Source: Tepidiphilus sp. (GTDB lineage Bacteria; Pseudomonadota; Gammaproteobacteria; Burkholderiales; Rhodocyclaceae). From it: a DNA stretch of 5,273 nucleotides. The number at the start of each line of letters is the position of its first letter. The stretch's first letter is position 1. Below, piece by piece: positions 1 to 5,273 of this stretch. A program made the translations under genes and the position numbers. Below the pieces are notes generated by a model. That model saw nothing but the letters and a program-made list of their open reading frames with translations, did not search any database and was not told the origin of the DNA. The stretch covers positions 1-5,273 of the forward strand of contig JAQUGB010000126.1 in NCBI GenBank assembly GCA_028684345.1, read 5' to 3'.

Positions 1-490
1 ACGCTTCCTTGCGCCCCATGTTGCGGGACAGGGCCACGGAGGGAGTCGAACAGAACAGCCCGACGTTGATGCCGGAGACGGCGAAGCGCGCCTGACTACT
101 CGCCACGGCAAGGTCGCACATGCCCACGAGCTGGCAACCGGCGGCCGTGGCAATGCCATGCACGCGCGCGATCACCGGCACCGGCAGCCGGATGAGGGAG
201 AGCATCACCTCGGAGCACAATGCGAAGAGCCGGCGCTGAAAATCCAGCGTGCGGTTGGCCCGCATCTCCTTGAGGTCGTGCCCGGCACAAAAGGCCTTGC
301 CGGCGCCGGCGAGCACGACCACGCGCACGTCTGGCTCCTGGGCCGAGCGCAGCGCCTCGCGCAAAGCTTCCAGCATGGCCCAGGAGAGCGCGTTGTACTG
401 CTGCGGGCGATTCAGGGTGAGGGTGAGCACGCCGTCTTCGAGCTGCGAATGCACCAGGGGCTCGGCGGCGATGGTCTGGGATTGGTCCAT
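1..490 (-). CDS. Enoyl-CoA hydratase/isomerase family protein, ECHDC3-like (3' end beyond window)
   Basis: A crotonase-fold protein that probably acts on an acyl-CoA thioester; its exact reaction is unknown. The ATG at 490 follows GGAGGAG (499-505) with 8 nt spacing, and 163 residues are visible of a family usually about 260 long. LTLNRPQQYNALS (residues 24-36) is the usual N-terminal signature. AGAGKAFCAGHDL (61-73) is the first oxyanion-hole/CoA-binding loop. HGIATAAGCQLVGMCDLAVA (111-130) is the second. These loops and GINVGLFCSTP (140-150) resemble human ECHDC3 and its bacterial relatives as I remember them. Aligned by eye to rat mitochondrial hydratase, catalytic Glu144 is Gln120 and Glu164 is Gly140, so ordinary hydration of 2-enoyl-CoA is doubtful. 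It lies 77 nt after a PsrA-like regulator, so it may be cotranscribed with it or controlled by it. The family call is firm; the activity is not. Confidence 0.9.
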   Translation of the reverse strand, partial: MDQSQTIAAEPLVHSQLEDGVLTLTLNRPQQYNALSWAMLEALREALRSAQEPDVRVVVLAGAGKAFCAGHDLKEMRANRTLDFQRRLFALCSEVMLSLIRLPVPVIARVHGIATAAGCQLVGMCDLAVASSQARFAVSGINVGLFCSTPSVALSRNMGRKEA

Positions 491-498
491 GTTTTGGT

Positions 499-505
499 CT
501 CCTCC
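499..505 (-). promoter_or_regulatory. Ribosome binding site of the ECHDC3-like gene
   Basis: The minus strand reads GGAGGAG, a near-perfect Shine-Dalgarno sequence, 8 nt before the ATG at 490. It fixes the start of this gene. It is also the strongest ribosome binding site in the window, which suggests efficient independent translation rather than coupling to the upstream regulator gene. Confidence 0.8.
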
Positions 506-520
506 GGCAAGTGAATCACG

Positions 521-545
521 GCGCGATCTTGAGAAGAATTCGCGC
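521..545 (-). other. Imperfect hairpin in the gap between the regulator and the ECHDC3-like gene
   Basis: The arms 521-526 (GCGCGA) and 540-545 (TCGCGC) pair over 6 bp. Inside them TCTT (527-530) and AAGA (534-537) pair over 4 bp around a GAG loop, leaving a 2-nt bulge at 538-539. No T-run follows on the minus strand, so it is not a standard intrinsic terminator. It could be an mRNA-processing or stability element, a weak attenuator, or chance in GC-rich DNA. The pairing is seen directly; any role is inference. Confidence 0.35.
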
Positions 546-567
546 ACCGGATCATGATACGCCAAGC

Positions 568-1266
568 TCAGCCGGCGTGCGCTTGTGCCGCAAAATCCGG
601 CAACGGTGCGCGCAATCCCCCCAAAAGGAAACTCATGAGCCGCGCTTCGAGCTTGGCCGGATCGTGATCGTCGAAGGACTCTCCGGCAAGCTGCTGCAGC
701 CCCCCGGCGCCGGCGATGGCATAGGAGACGGCGCCCAGCATGAAGTGGAAGCGCCAGAAGATCTCGGCGTGCGGCACGCCCGGCAGGGAGCGGTAGAGCG
801 CTTCGAGATATTCGTCGGTGACGTCGCCGTAATCTTTGGCGAGCACGTGACGCACGAAGGCGCTCGGATCGGTCATCGTCCGGCCCAGGAGCTGGAGAAA
901 ACGCCGCCCGCCCTCGGTACGGGCAAGTTCCAGCAAGGGGGCAAAGAAGGCTTCGACGATGCGACTGGGTCGCACCGCCTTGCCCAGCGCCTCAGCGTCG
1001 CGCTGCAGCTGCGCCAGGCGACGGCGACGCTCTTCCGTGATTTTGGCCAGGCGACGGCGAAAGATTTCGCGCAGCAGGTTCTCTTTGGAGCCGAAGTGGT
1101 AATTGACCGCGGCGAGGTTGACCCCGGCCCGGGCGGTGATCATGCGCATGGAAGCGCCTTCGAAGCCATGCTCGGCAAAGAGCGCCTCGGCCGCATCCAG
1201 GATTTTCTCCCGCGTCTCTGCTCCGCCGCCCTGGCGCGAATCCTTTCCCCCTCTCTTCCCGCTCAC
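568..1266 (-). CDS. TetR/AcrR family transcriptional regulator, PsrA-like
   Basis: A 232-residue one-component repressor or activator that should bind DNA as a dimer and respond to a small ligand. Residues 18-64 form the TetR DNA-binding domain: TREKILDAAEALFAEHGF (18-35), then the helix-turn-helix from about 38 to 60 ending in AGVNLAAVNYHFGSK (47-61). That last stretch closely matches Pseudomonas PsrA, a long-chain fatty-acid-responsive regulator of beta-oxidation and rpoS, as I remember it. The length is also close to PsrA. The C-terminal ligand/dimer part (about 100-215), with RRFLQLLGRTMTDP (121-134) and IFWRFHFMLGAV (169-180), looks like the PsrA-type C-domain. The GTG start at 1266 overlaps the plsC stop (GTGA) and has AAAGGG 7 nt upstream. 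The frame stays open to an upstream start at 1338, but that would add 24 residues inside plsC. Lipid-related neighbours support a fatty-acid role; the ligand and targets are inferred. Confidence 0.9.
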   Translation of the reverse strand: MSGKRGGKDSRQGGGAETREKILDAAEALFAEHGFEGASMRMITARAGVNLAAVNYHFGSKENLLREIFRRRLAKITEERRRRLAQLQRDAEALGKAVRPSRIVEAFFAPLLELARTEGGRRFLQLLGRTMTDPSAFVRHVLAKDYGDVTDEYLEALYRSLPGVPHAEIFWRFHFMLGAVSYAIAGAGGLQQLAGESFDDHDPAKLEARLMSFLLGGLRAPLPDFAAQAHAG

Positions 1267-2033
1267 GGCGACACCCTTTCGGCCGATGTTTCGCCATAAT
1301 GCCACGGGAAACGGCGCCGCATCTCGGATTCGATCCACTCCGCCACCAGGCGATTGACCTCGTCGACGCTCTTTCCCTGGGGATCGATCGGCGGTCCGAT
1401 CGACACCAGCACTTCACCCGGGATCTTGACGAAGGCCCCCTTGGGCCAGAATTCACCGGCGTTGTGCGCGATCGGCACCACCGGCACGCCCGCCGACACG
1501 GCAAGCGCCGCGCCGCCAGCGAGATAGCGCCTCGTGTGCCCCGGCGCCACCCGGGTGCCTTCGGGGAAGATGAGCACCGAGAAGCCCTGCGCGAGCCGCT
1601 CCTTGCCCTGCTCGATCACCTGCTGCAGCGCGCCACGCCGGTCGTTGCGGTCGATGGCGATCATCGAGCAGCTGGCCAGCCCCCAGCCGATGAAGGGGAT
1701 GCGCAGCAGCTCCTTCTTCAGCACGAAGACGAGCCGGGGCAGGATCGCCTCCAGCACCAGCGTCTCCCAGGCCGACTGGTGCTTGGCGAGAAAGACGCAG
1801 GGCCGCGCCGGGATATTCTCCCGGCCCTCCACCCGCCAGCGGATGCCGAGCACGTGCCAGATGAGGAAGGCGGTGATCTTCGCCCAGAAACTGACGATGC
1901 GATGGCGCGGCAGCGGCGGCAGGGGCCGCACGGCGACCGTCACCAGCGAATAGGGCACCGTCACGAGCGTCATGAGCACGACGAAGAGGATCGAGCGGAT
2001 CCAGGCCGAAAGCGGGGCGCGGCGGGGGCTCAT
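1263..2033 (-). CDS. plsC: Lysophospholipid acyltransferase, PlsC-type (1-acyl-sn-glycerol-3-phosphate acyltransferase)
   Basis: A 256-residue inner-membrane enzyme expected to transfer an acyl chain to the sn-2 position of lysophosphatidic acid, giving phosphatidic acid for phospholipid synthesis. The N-terminus is hydrophobic: a likely membrane segment at about 12-35 and a second hydrophobic stretch at about 47-64. The acyltransferase motifs follow in order: KHQSAWET (84-91, motif I, catalytic His85), MIAIDRND (124-131, motif II), FPEGTR (156-161, motif III) and VPVVPIA (183-189, motif IV). Motif I is HX4E, with Glu90 where the textbook motif has Asp. The ATG at 2033 overlaps the gmhB stop as ATGA, and GGAG lies 5 nt upstream within gmhB, so the two are probably translationally coupled. 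A paralogue with another lysolipid acceptor is possible, since proteobacteria often carry several PlsC-like proteins; the family assignment is secure. Confidence 0.92.
   Translation of the reverse strand: MSPRRAPLSAWIRSILFVVLMTLVTVPYSLVTVAVRPLPPLPRHRIVSFWAKITAFLIWHVLGIRWRVEGRENIPARPCVFLAKHQSAWETLVLEAILPRLVFVLKKELLRIPFIGWGLASCSMIAIDRNDRRGALQQVIEQGKERLAQGFSVLIFPEGTRVAPGHTRRYLAGGAALAVSAGVPVVPIAHNAGEFWPKGAFVKIPGEVLVSIGPPIDPQGKSVDEVNRLVAEWIESEMRRRFPWHYGETSAERVSP
1274..1279 (-). promoter_or_regulatory. Ribosome binding site that decides the GTG start of the TetR regulator
   Basis: The minus strand reads AAAGGG, 7 nt before the GTG at 1266 and inside the last codons of plsC. Together with the GTGA stop/start overlap, it favours 1266 over the longer in-frame start at 1338 and suggests translational coupling to plsC. 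Confidence 0.65.
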
Positions 2034-2569
2034 GGCGACTCCGTGAGCCGGAGGGCGACTTCGGCCAGATCTTCGGCGATGGTCACGTTCTCCGGCAGCA
2101 GACCGCTTGCCAACGTCTGCCGCCCTTTGCCGGTGAGCACCAGCCACGGGCGGCAGCCGGCGGCAACCGCCGCCTGGATGTCGCGGATGCCGTCGCCCAC
2201 CGCCGGCACCTGCGACAGATCCACGCCGAAGCGCTGCCCGATCTCGAGCAGCATCCCCGGCTTGGGTTTGCGGCAGGCGCAGTTCTCCACTTCGGCGTGC
2301 GGGCAGAAGAAGATGGCGTGGATGCGCCCGCCCACTTCGGCCAGGCGCCGCAGCATGGTCTCGTGGATCGCGTTGAGGGTATCCATGCCAATGAGGCCGC
2401 GCCCGATCGCCGACTGGTTGGTGGCGATCACCACGCGCCAGCCCCACTGGGTAAGCTGGGCGATCGCCTCGAGCGAGCCGGGAATCGGGATCCATTCCTC
2501 CGGACTCTTGACGAACTGCTCGGAATGCTCGTTGATCACCCCGTCGCGATCCAGCACGATGAGTTTCAT
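2030..2569 (-). CDS. gmhB: D-glycero-D-manno-heptose-1,7-bisphosphate 7-phosphatase
   Basis: A 179-residue cytoplasmic HAD-superfamily phosphatase that removes the 7-phosphate of heptose bisphosphate on the route to ADP-heptose for the LPS inner core. Motif I is LDRDGVIN (6-13), with nucleophile Asp7 and acid/base Asp9. Motif II is ATNQS (49-53). The loop CPHAEVENCAC (89-99) supplies the zinc ligands Cys89, His91, Cys97 and Cys99, followed by RKPKPGM (100-106) with the HAD lysine. Motif IV is VGDGIRD (124-130), with Asp126 and Asp130. The length is typical. The zinc loop is shorter than in E. coli GmhB and has the CxHx5CxC spacing I recall from the related HisB phosphatase domain. Lack of the HisB dehydratase half and the glyS/plsC neighbours favour GmhB. 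The ATG at 2569 lies 10 nt after glyS, with GAGGGGG 5 nt upstream. Preference for the alpha or beta anomer cannot be read from the sequence. Confidence 0.93.
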   Translation of the reverse strand: MKLIVLDRDGVINEHSEQFVKSPEEWIPIPGSLEAIAQLTQWGWRVVIATNQSAIGRGLIGMDTLNAIHETMLRRLAEVGGRIHAIFFCPHAEVENCACRKPKPGMLLEIGQRFGVDLSQVPAVGDGIRDIQAAVAAGCRPWLVLTGKGRQTLASGLLPENVTIAEDLAEVALRLTESP

Positions 2570-2574
2570 CGCTG

Positions 2575-2581
2575 CCCCCTC
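2575..2581 (-). promoter_or_regulatory. Ribosome binding site of gmhB overlapping the glyS stop codon
   Basis: The minus strand reads GAGGGGG, its first two bases being the last two of the glyS TGA, 5 nt before the gmhB ATG. Ribosomes ending glyS therefore stop on the gmhB initiation region, consistent with coupled translation. Confidence 0.6.
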
Positions 2582-4694
2582 AGGTGCCTGCCTCGCGCGC
2601 GAGCACCGACAGATCGGCCACCTGGTTCATCAGCCGCCACAGTTCGCGCAGCAACGCCAGGCGGTTGGCGCGCAGCAGCGGCTCGTCGCACAGCACCATC
2701 ACGCGATCGAAGAAGGTATCCACCGGCGCGGCGAGCGCCACCAGCGTGCCGAGCGCCTGCGCGTAGGCTTCGTTTTCCAGATGCGAGGCGACGTAAGGGG
2801 CCACGGCGTGCATCTTCTCGAAGAGCGCCTTCTCCTCGGGCTCGGCGAAGAGGGCCACGTCGACGTGCGCCGCGCCCTCCTCGCCCGCTTTCTTGAGCAG
2901 GTTGGCGATGCGTTTGTTCGCCGCGGCGAGCGTGGGCGCTTCCGGCGCCTCGAGGAAAGAGGCCACCGCCTCGAGCCGCGCCAGCACCGTGTCGATGCGG
3001 CCCGGACGCAGCGCGAGCACCGCGTCGATCACGTCGAGCGCATGCCCCGCCTCGCGCAGCCAATGGCGCAGGCGCTCGTCGAAGAAGCGGCGCAGTTTCT
3101 CGGCGGTATCGGCCGGGGCTCGAGCGCGTACCGCCGGGGGCTGCTCGGCGAGCGCGCGCTCGATCGCCGCATCGAGCTCGAGCGGCAACGGCGTCTCGAT
3201 GGCGATGCGCAGCACCCCCAGCGCGGCGCGGCGCAGACCATAGGGGTCTTTCTCGCCGGTGGGGATTTCGCCGATGGCAAAGAGCCCAGCGAGCGCGTCG
3301 AGCCGCTCGGCGAGCGCCACGATTTTGCCCGTGAGCCGGCGCGGCAGCGTATCGCCGGCAAAGCGCGGCTTGTAGTGATCCTCGATCGCCTCGGCCACCG
3401 CTTCCGGCTCCCCGTCGGCGAGCGCATAGTAGCGCCCCATCACGCCCTGCAGCTCGGGGAATTCGCCCACCATCTGGGAGACGAGGTCGCACTTGGCGAG
3501 CCGAGCCGCGCGCCGCGCAAGCGCCACGTCGGCGGCCAGCCGCTCGGCGAGCCAGCCGGAAAGCGATTCCAGCCGCGCCACGCGCTCGCCCAGGGTGCCG
3601 ATGCGGTTATGATAGACGATGGCGTCCAGCCGCGGCAGCCGCGCTTCCAGCCGTTCCTTGCGATCCTGCTCGTAGAAGAAGCGCGCATCGGCCAGACGCG
3701 GGCGCACCACCCGCTGGTTGCCCTCGACGATGTTGCGGCTCTTGGGTTCGGACAGGTGCATGTTCGAGACGATGAGGAAGCGGTTCGTGAGCCGCCCCTG
3801 CGCATCGAACAAGGGGAAATACTTCTGGTTCGCCTGCATCGTCAGGATGAGGCACTCGGGCGGCACGGCGAGGAATTCCTCCTCGAATCGCCCGACATAG
3901 ACGGTGGGATGCTCGACGAGGGCGGTCACTTCGTCGAGCAGCGCCGCATGCTCGCCCAGAACGCCCCCTTCGGCGGCGGCCTTTTCCTGCAGCTGGCGTT
4001 CGATCTCGGCGCGCCGCTCGGCGAAGTCGGCGATGACCTTGCCCTCGGCGCGCAGCGTCGGCTCATAGGCCTCGGCATGGGCGAGCTCGATCGCACCGCG
4101 GCTCATGAAGCGATGCCCCAGGGTCTCGCGGCCCGAGTCCAGGTCGAGCACTCGCCCCGGCACCACCCGTGCGCCGTGCAGCAGCACCAGGCGATGCACC
4201 GGGCGCACGAACTGCGCCTCGCCCGAGCCCCAGCGCATGAGCTTGGGGATGGGCAAGGCGCGGATCGCCTCGGCCACGAGCACGGCGAGCGCCTCGTCGA
4301 GCCGCGCCCCGGCTTCCACCGTATGCAGGTAGAGCATTTCCTGCTTGCCCTCGAGCCGGCGCTCGAGCTTGGCGGTCTGCGGCGTGAGCCCCTTGGCGGC
4401 GAGGCGCTTTTCCAGGGCAGCCGAAGGCTTGCCGGCGGCGTCGTACGCCACCGCCACGGGCATCAGGCGCTCTTCTTTGGCCTGATCGGGCGCACGCTCG
4501 CGCACCCCGCCCACCTGCACCGCCAGCCGCCGGGGGCTGGCGAACCAGCGCCAGGGCGCGTCGGCATCGGCCAGACGCCGCGCCTGCAAGCGCTCGAGCA
4601 CGCCGCGCCCGAAGGATTCGCCCAGCCGCGGCAGCGCCTTGGGCGGCAGTTCCTCGGTGACGAGTTCGACCAGCAGGGTTTCCCGTTCACTCAT
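2580..4694 (-). CDS. glyS: Glycine--tRNA ligase beta subunit
   Basis: The 704-residue beta subunit of the bacterial alpha2beta2 glycyl-tRNA synthetase. The alpha subunit makes glycyl-adenylate, and the beta subunit recognises and positions tRNA-Gly in the cytoplasm. The N-terminus LLVELVTEELPPKAL (7-21) is the classic GlyS opening. Other conserved blocks are ALVEHPTVYVGRFEEEFLAV (258-277), TMQANQKYFPLFD (285-297), GNQRVVRPRLADARFF (325-340), IGTLGERVARLE (365-376), MVGEFPELQGVMGRYYA (408-424), DHYKPRFAGDTLP (439-451) and KDPYGLRRAALGVLRI (482-497). The C-terminal part, from about 590, ends in a DALR-like helical anticodon-binding region with FFDRVMVL (661-668) and LWRLMNQVADLSVLA (685-699). 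The length is close to the usual 690-720 and the frame is intact. It starts 3 nt after the glyQ stop, with AAAGGAG (4703-4709) 8 nt upstream of the ATG. Confidence 0.98.
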   Translation of the reverse strand: MSERETLLVELVTEELPPKALPRLGESFGRGVLERLQARRLADADAPWRWFASPRRLAVQVGGVRERAPDQAKEERLMPVAVAYDAAGKPSAALEKRLAAKGLTPQTAKLERRLEGKQEMLYLHTVEAGARLDEALAVLVAEAIRALPIPKLMRWGSGEAQFVRPVHRLVLLHGARVVPGRVLDLDSGRETLGHRFMSRGAIELAHAEAYEPTLRAEGKVIADFAERRAEIERQLQEKAAAEGGVLGEHAALLDEVTALVEHPTVYVGRFEEEFLAVPPECLILTMQANQKYFPLFDAQGRLTNRFLIVSNMHLSEPKSRNIVEGNQRVVRPRLADARFFYEQDRKERLEARLPRLDAIVYHNRIGTLGERVARLESLSGWLAERLAADVALARRAARLAKCDLVSQMVGEFPELQGVMGRYYALADGEPEAVAEAIEDHYKPRFAGDTLPRRLTGKIVALAERLDALAGLFAIGEIPTGEKDPYGLRRAALGVLRIAIETPLPLELDAAIERALAEQPPAVRARAPADTAEKLRRFFDERLRHWLREAGHALDVIDAVLALRPGRIDTVLARLEAVASFLEAPEAPTLAAANKRIANLLKKAGEEGAAHVDVALFAEPEEKALFEKMHAVAPYVASHLENEAYAQALGTLVALAAPVDTFFDRVMVLCDEPLLRANRLALLRELWRLMNQVADLSVLAREAGT

Positions 4695-4697
4695 GAC

Positions 4698-5273
4698 TCA
4701 GGCTCCTTTCTTTGCGGCCGCGGCGAGCATGGGAAAACCCAGCGCCTCGCGGCTGGCGAGATAAGCCTGCGCCACCGCGCGGGCGAGCGCCCGGATGCGC
4801 CCGATGTAGGCGGCACGCTCGGTCACCGAGATCGCCCCGCGCGCATCGAGCAGGTTGAAGGTGTGCGCGGCCTTGAGCACCATCTCATAGGCGGGCAGCA
4901 CCAGCGCCGCCTCGATCAGGCGCTTGGCTTCAAGCTCGAAATGCCCGAAGAGCTCGAAGAGCAGCGGCACGTTGGAATGCTCGAAGTTGTACTTCGACTG
5001 CTCCACCTCGTTCTGGTGGAAGACGTCGCCGTAAGTGACCACCCGGCCGTCGCCCGTGCGCGTCCAAACGAGGTCGTAGACGTTCTCCACGCCCTGCAGG
5101 TACATCGCCAGGCGCTCGAGCCCGTAGGTGATCTCGCCCAACACCGGCCGGCAGTCCAGCCCGCCCACCTGCTGGAAGTAGGTGAATTGCGTCACTTCCA
5201 TGCCGTCGAGCCACACCTCCCAGCCAAGCCCCCAGGCGCCGAGCGTGGGGTTCTCCCAGTCGTCCTCGACGAA
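4698..5273 (-). CDS. glyQ: Glycine--tRNA ligase alpha subunit (5' end beyond window)
   Basis: The C-terminal 191 residues of the catalytic alpha subunit of glycyl-tRNA synthetase, which activates glycine with ATP and works with GlyS. The visible part opens with FVEDDWENPTLGAWGLGWEV and continues through GMEVTQFTYFQQVGGLDCRP, GEITYGLERLAMYLQG, YGDVFHQNEVEQSKYNFEH, AAHTFNLLDARGAISVTER and ASREALGFPM. These are nearly identical to E. coli GlyQ blocks as I remember them. The class II catalytic domain includes the motif 3 region around GLERLAMY. Roughly the first 110 residues, with motif 1, lie beyond the right edge; a GTG at 5216 is internal, not the start. It ends 3 nt before glyS, and its last codons contain the glyS ribosome binding site, as usual for an adjacent glyQ-glyS pair. 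Confidence 0.97.
   Translation of the reverse strand, partial: FVEDDWENPTLGAWGLGWEVWLDGMEVTQFTYFQQVGGLDCRPVLGEITYGLERLAMYLQGVENVYDLVWTRTGDGRVVTYGDVFHQNEVEQSKYNFEHSNVPLLFELFGHFELEAKRLIEAALVLPAYEMVLKAAHTFNLLDARGAISVTERAAYIGRIRALARAVAQAYLASREALGFPMLAAAAKKGA
4703..4709 (-). promoter_or_regulatory. Ribosome binding site of glyS inside the end of glyQ
   Basis: The minus strand reads AAAGGAG, 8 nt before the glyS ATG at 4694 and lying in the final codons of glyQ. This strong site supports the start and would allow near-equal synthesis of the alpha and beta subunits, as the alpha2beta2 enzyme needs. Confidence 0.7.

Noticed and set aside
491..500. A possible PsrA operator half-site (CAAAAC on the minus strand) just before the ATG at 490
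   Set aside because: The PsrA motif I recall is a palindrome of CAAAC and GTTTG arms, and no matching second arm lies nearby.
554..559. A possible -10 box (TATCAT on the minus strand) upstream of the ECHDC3-like gene
   Set aside because: It matches the consensus at 5 of 6 bases, but no convincing -35 box sits 16-18 nt upstream; too weak to list as a promoter.
511..1299. A 262-codon open frame on the plus strand opposite the TetR gene
   Set aside because: It is antisense to a clear TetR protein, its translation shows no recognisable domain, and long antisense open frames are expected in GC-rich DNA.
568..1338. A 256-residue version of the TetR regulator starting at 1338
   Set aside because: The extra 24 residues lie inside plsC and are not TetR-like; the GTG at 1266 has AAAGGG upstream and overlaps the plsC stop.
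1263..2495. A longer 410-residue version of plsC starting at 2495
   Set aside because: The extra 154 residues run through gmhB in the wrong frame and resemble no acyltransferase; the ATG at 2033 has a ribosome binding site and the usual ATGA overlap.
2297..2896. A 199-codon plus-strand open frame spanning the gmhB/glyS junction
   Set aside because: It is antisense to two well-supported genes, and its arginine/proline/alanine-rich translation is typical of a shadow frame.
2566..3492. A 308-codon minus-strand open frame inside glyS
   Set aside because: It is out of frame with glyS, which is intact throughout; the very arginine-rich, low-complexity product is a GC-driven artefact, and there is no sign of a frameshift.
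4698..5216. GlyQ starting at the GTG at 5216
   Set aside because: The frame stays open to the window edge and the upstream residues (FVEDDWENPTLGAWGLGWE) are conserved GlyQ sequence, so the gene is cut by the window.

Overview
This is a GC-rich stretch in which every supported gene lies on the minus strand, so the genes read from the right edge to the left. The order glyQ-glyS-gmhB-plsC, the two-subunit glycyl-tRNA synthetase, the LPS heptose phosphatase and the GC-rich codon use point to a Gram-negative proteobacterium. A betaproteobacterium is most likely; that placement comes from remembered gene order and protein character, not from a search.

Layout in transcription order: (1) 5273-4698, the C-terminal 191 residues of GlyQ, running off the right edge. 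(2) 4694-2580, complete GlyS, 3 nt after glyQ. (3) 2569-2030, GmhB, a HAD phosphatase of LPS heptose synthesis, 10 nt after glyS. (4) 2033-1263, a PlsC-type acyltransferase overlapping gmhB by 4 bp (ATGA). (5) 1266-568, a PsrA-like TetR regulator starting at GTG and overlapping plsC by 4 bp (GTGA). (6) After a 77-nt gap containing a hairpin, 490-1, the N-terminal 163 residues of an ECHDC3-like enoyl-CoA hydratase/isomerase family protein, running off the left edge.

The first five genes are packed like a single operon, and each internal start has a recognisable Shine-Dalgarno sequence. Function moves from translation (glyQS) to envelope building (gmhB for the LPS core, plsC for phospholipid) and then to probable acyl-CoA or fatty-acid metabolism and its control (the regulator and the crotonase-fold protein). 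Coupling of a probable fatty-acid-responsive regulator to an acyltransferase gene, followed by a crotonase-fold protein lacking both classical catalytic glutamates, is the most interesting part. Nothing here looks like a mobile element, CRISPR array, RNA gene or wholly new system. No gap between genes exceeds 77 nt, and all complete reading frames are intact.
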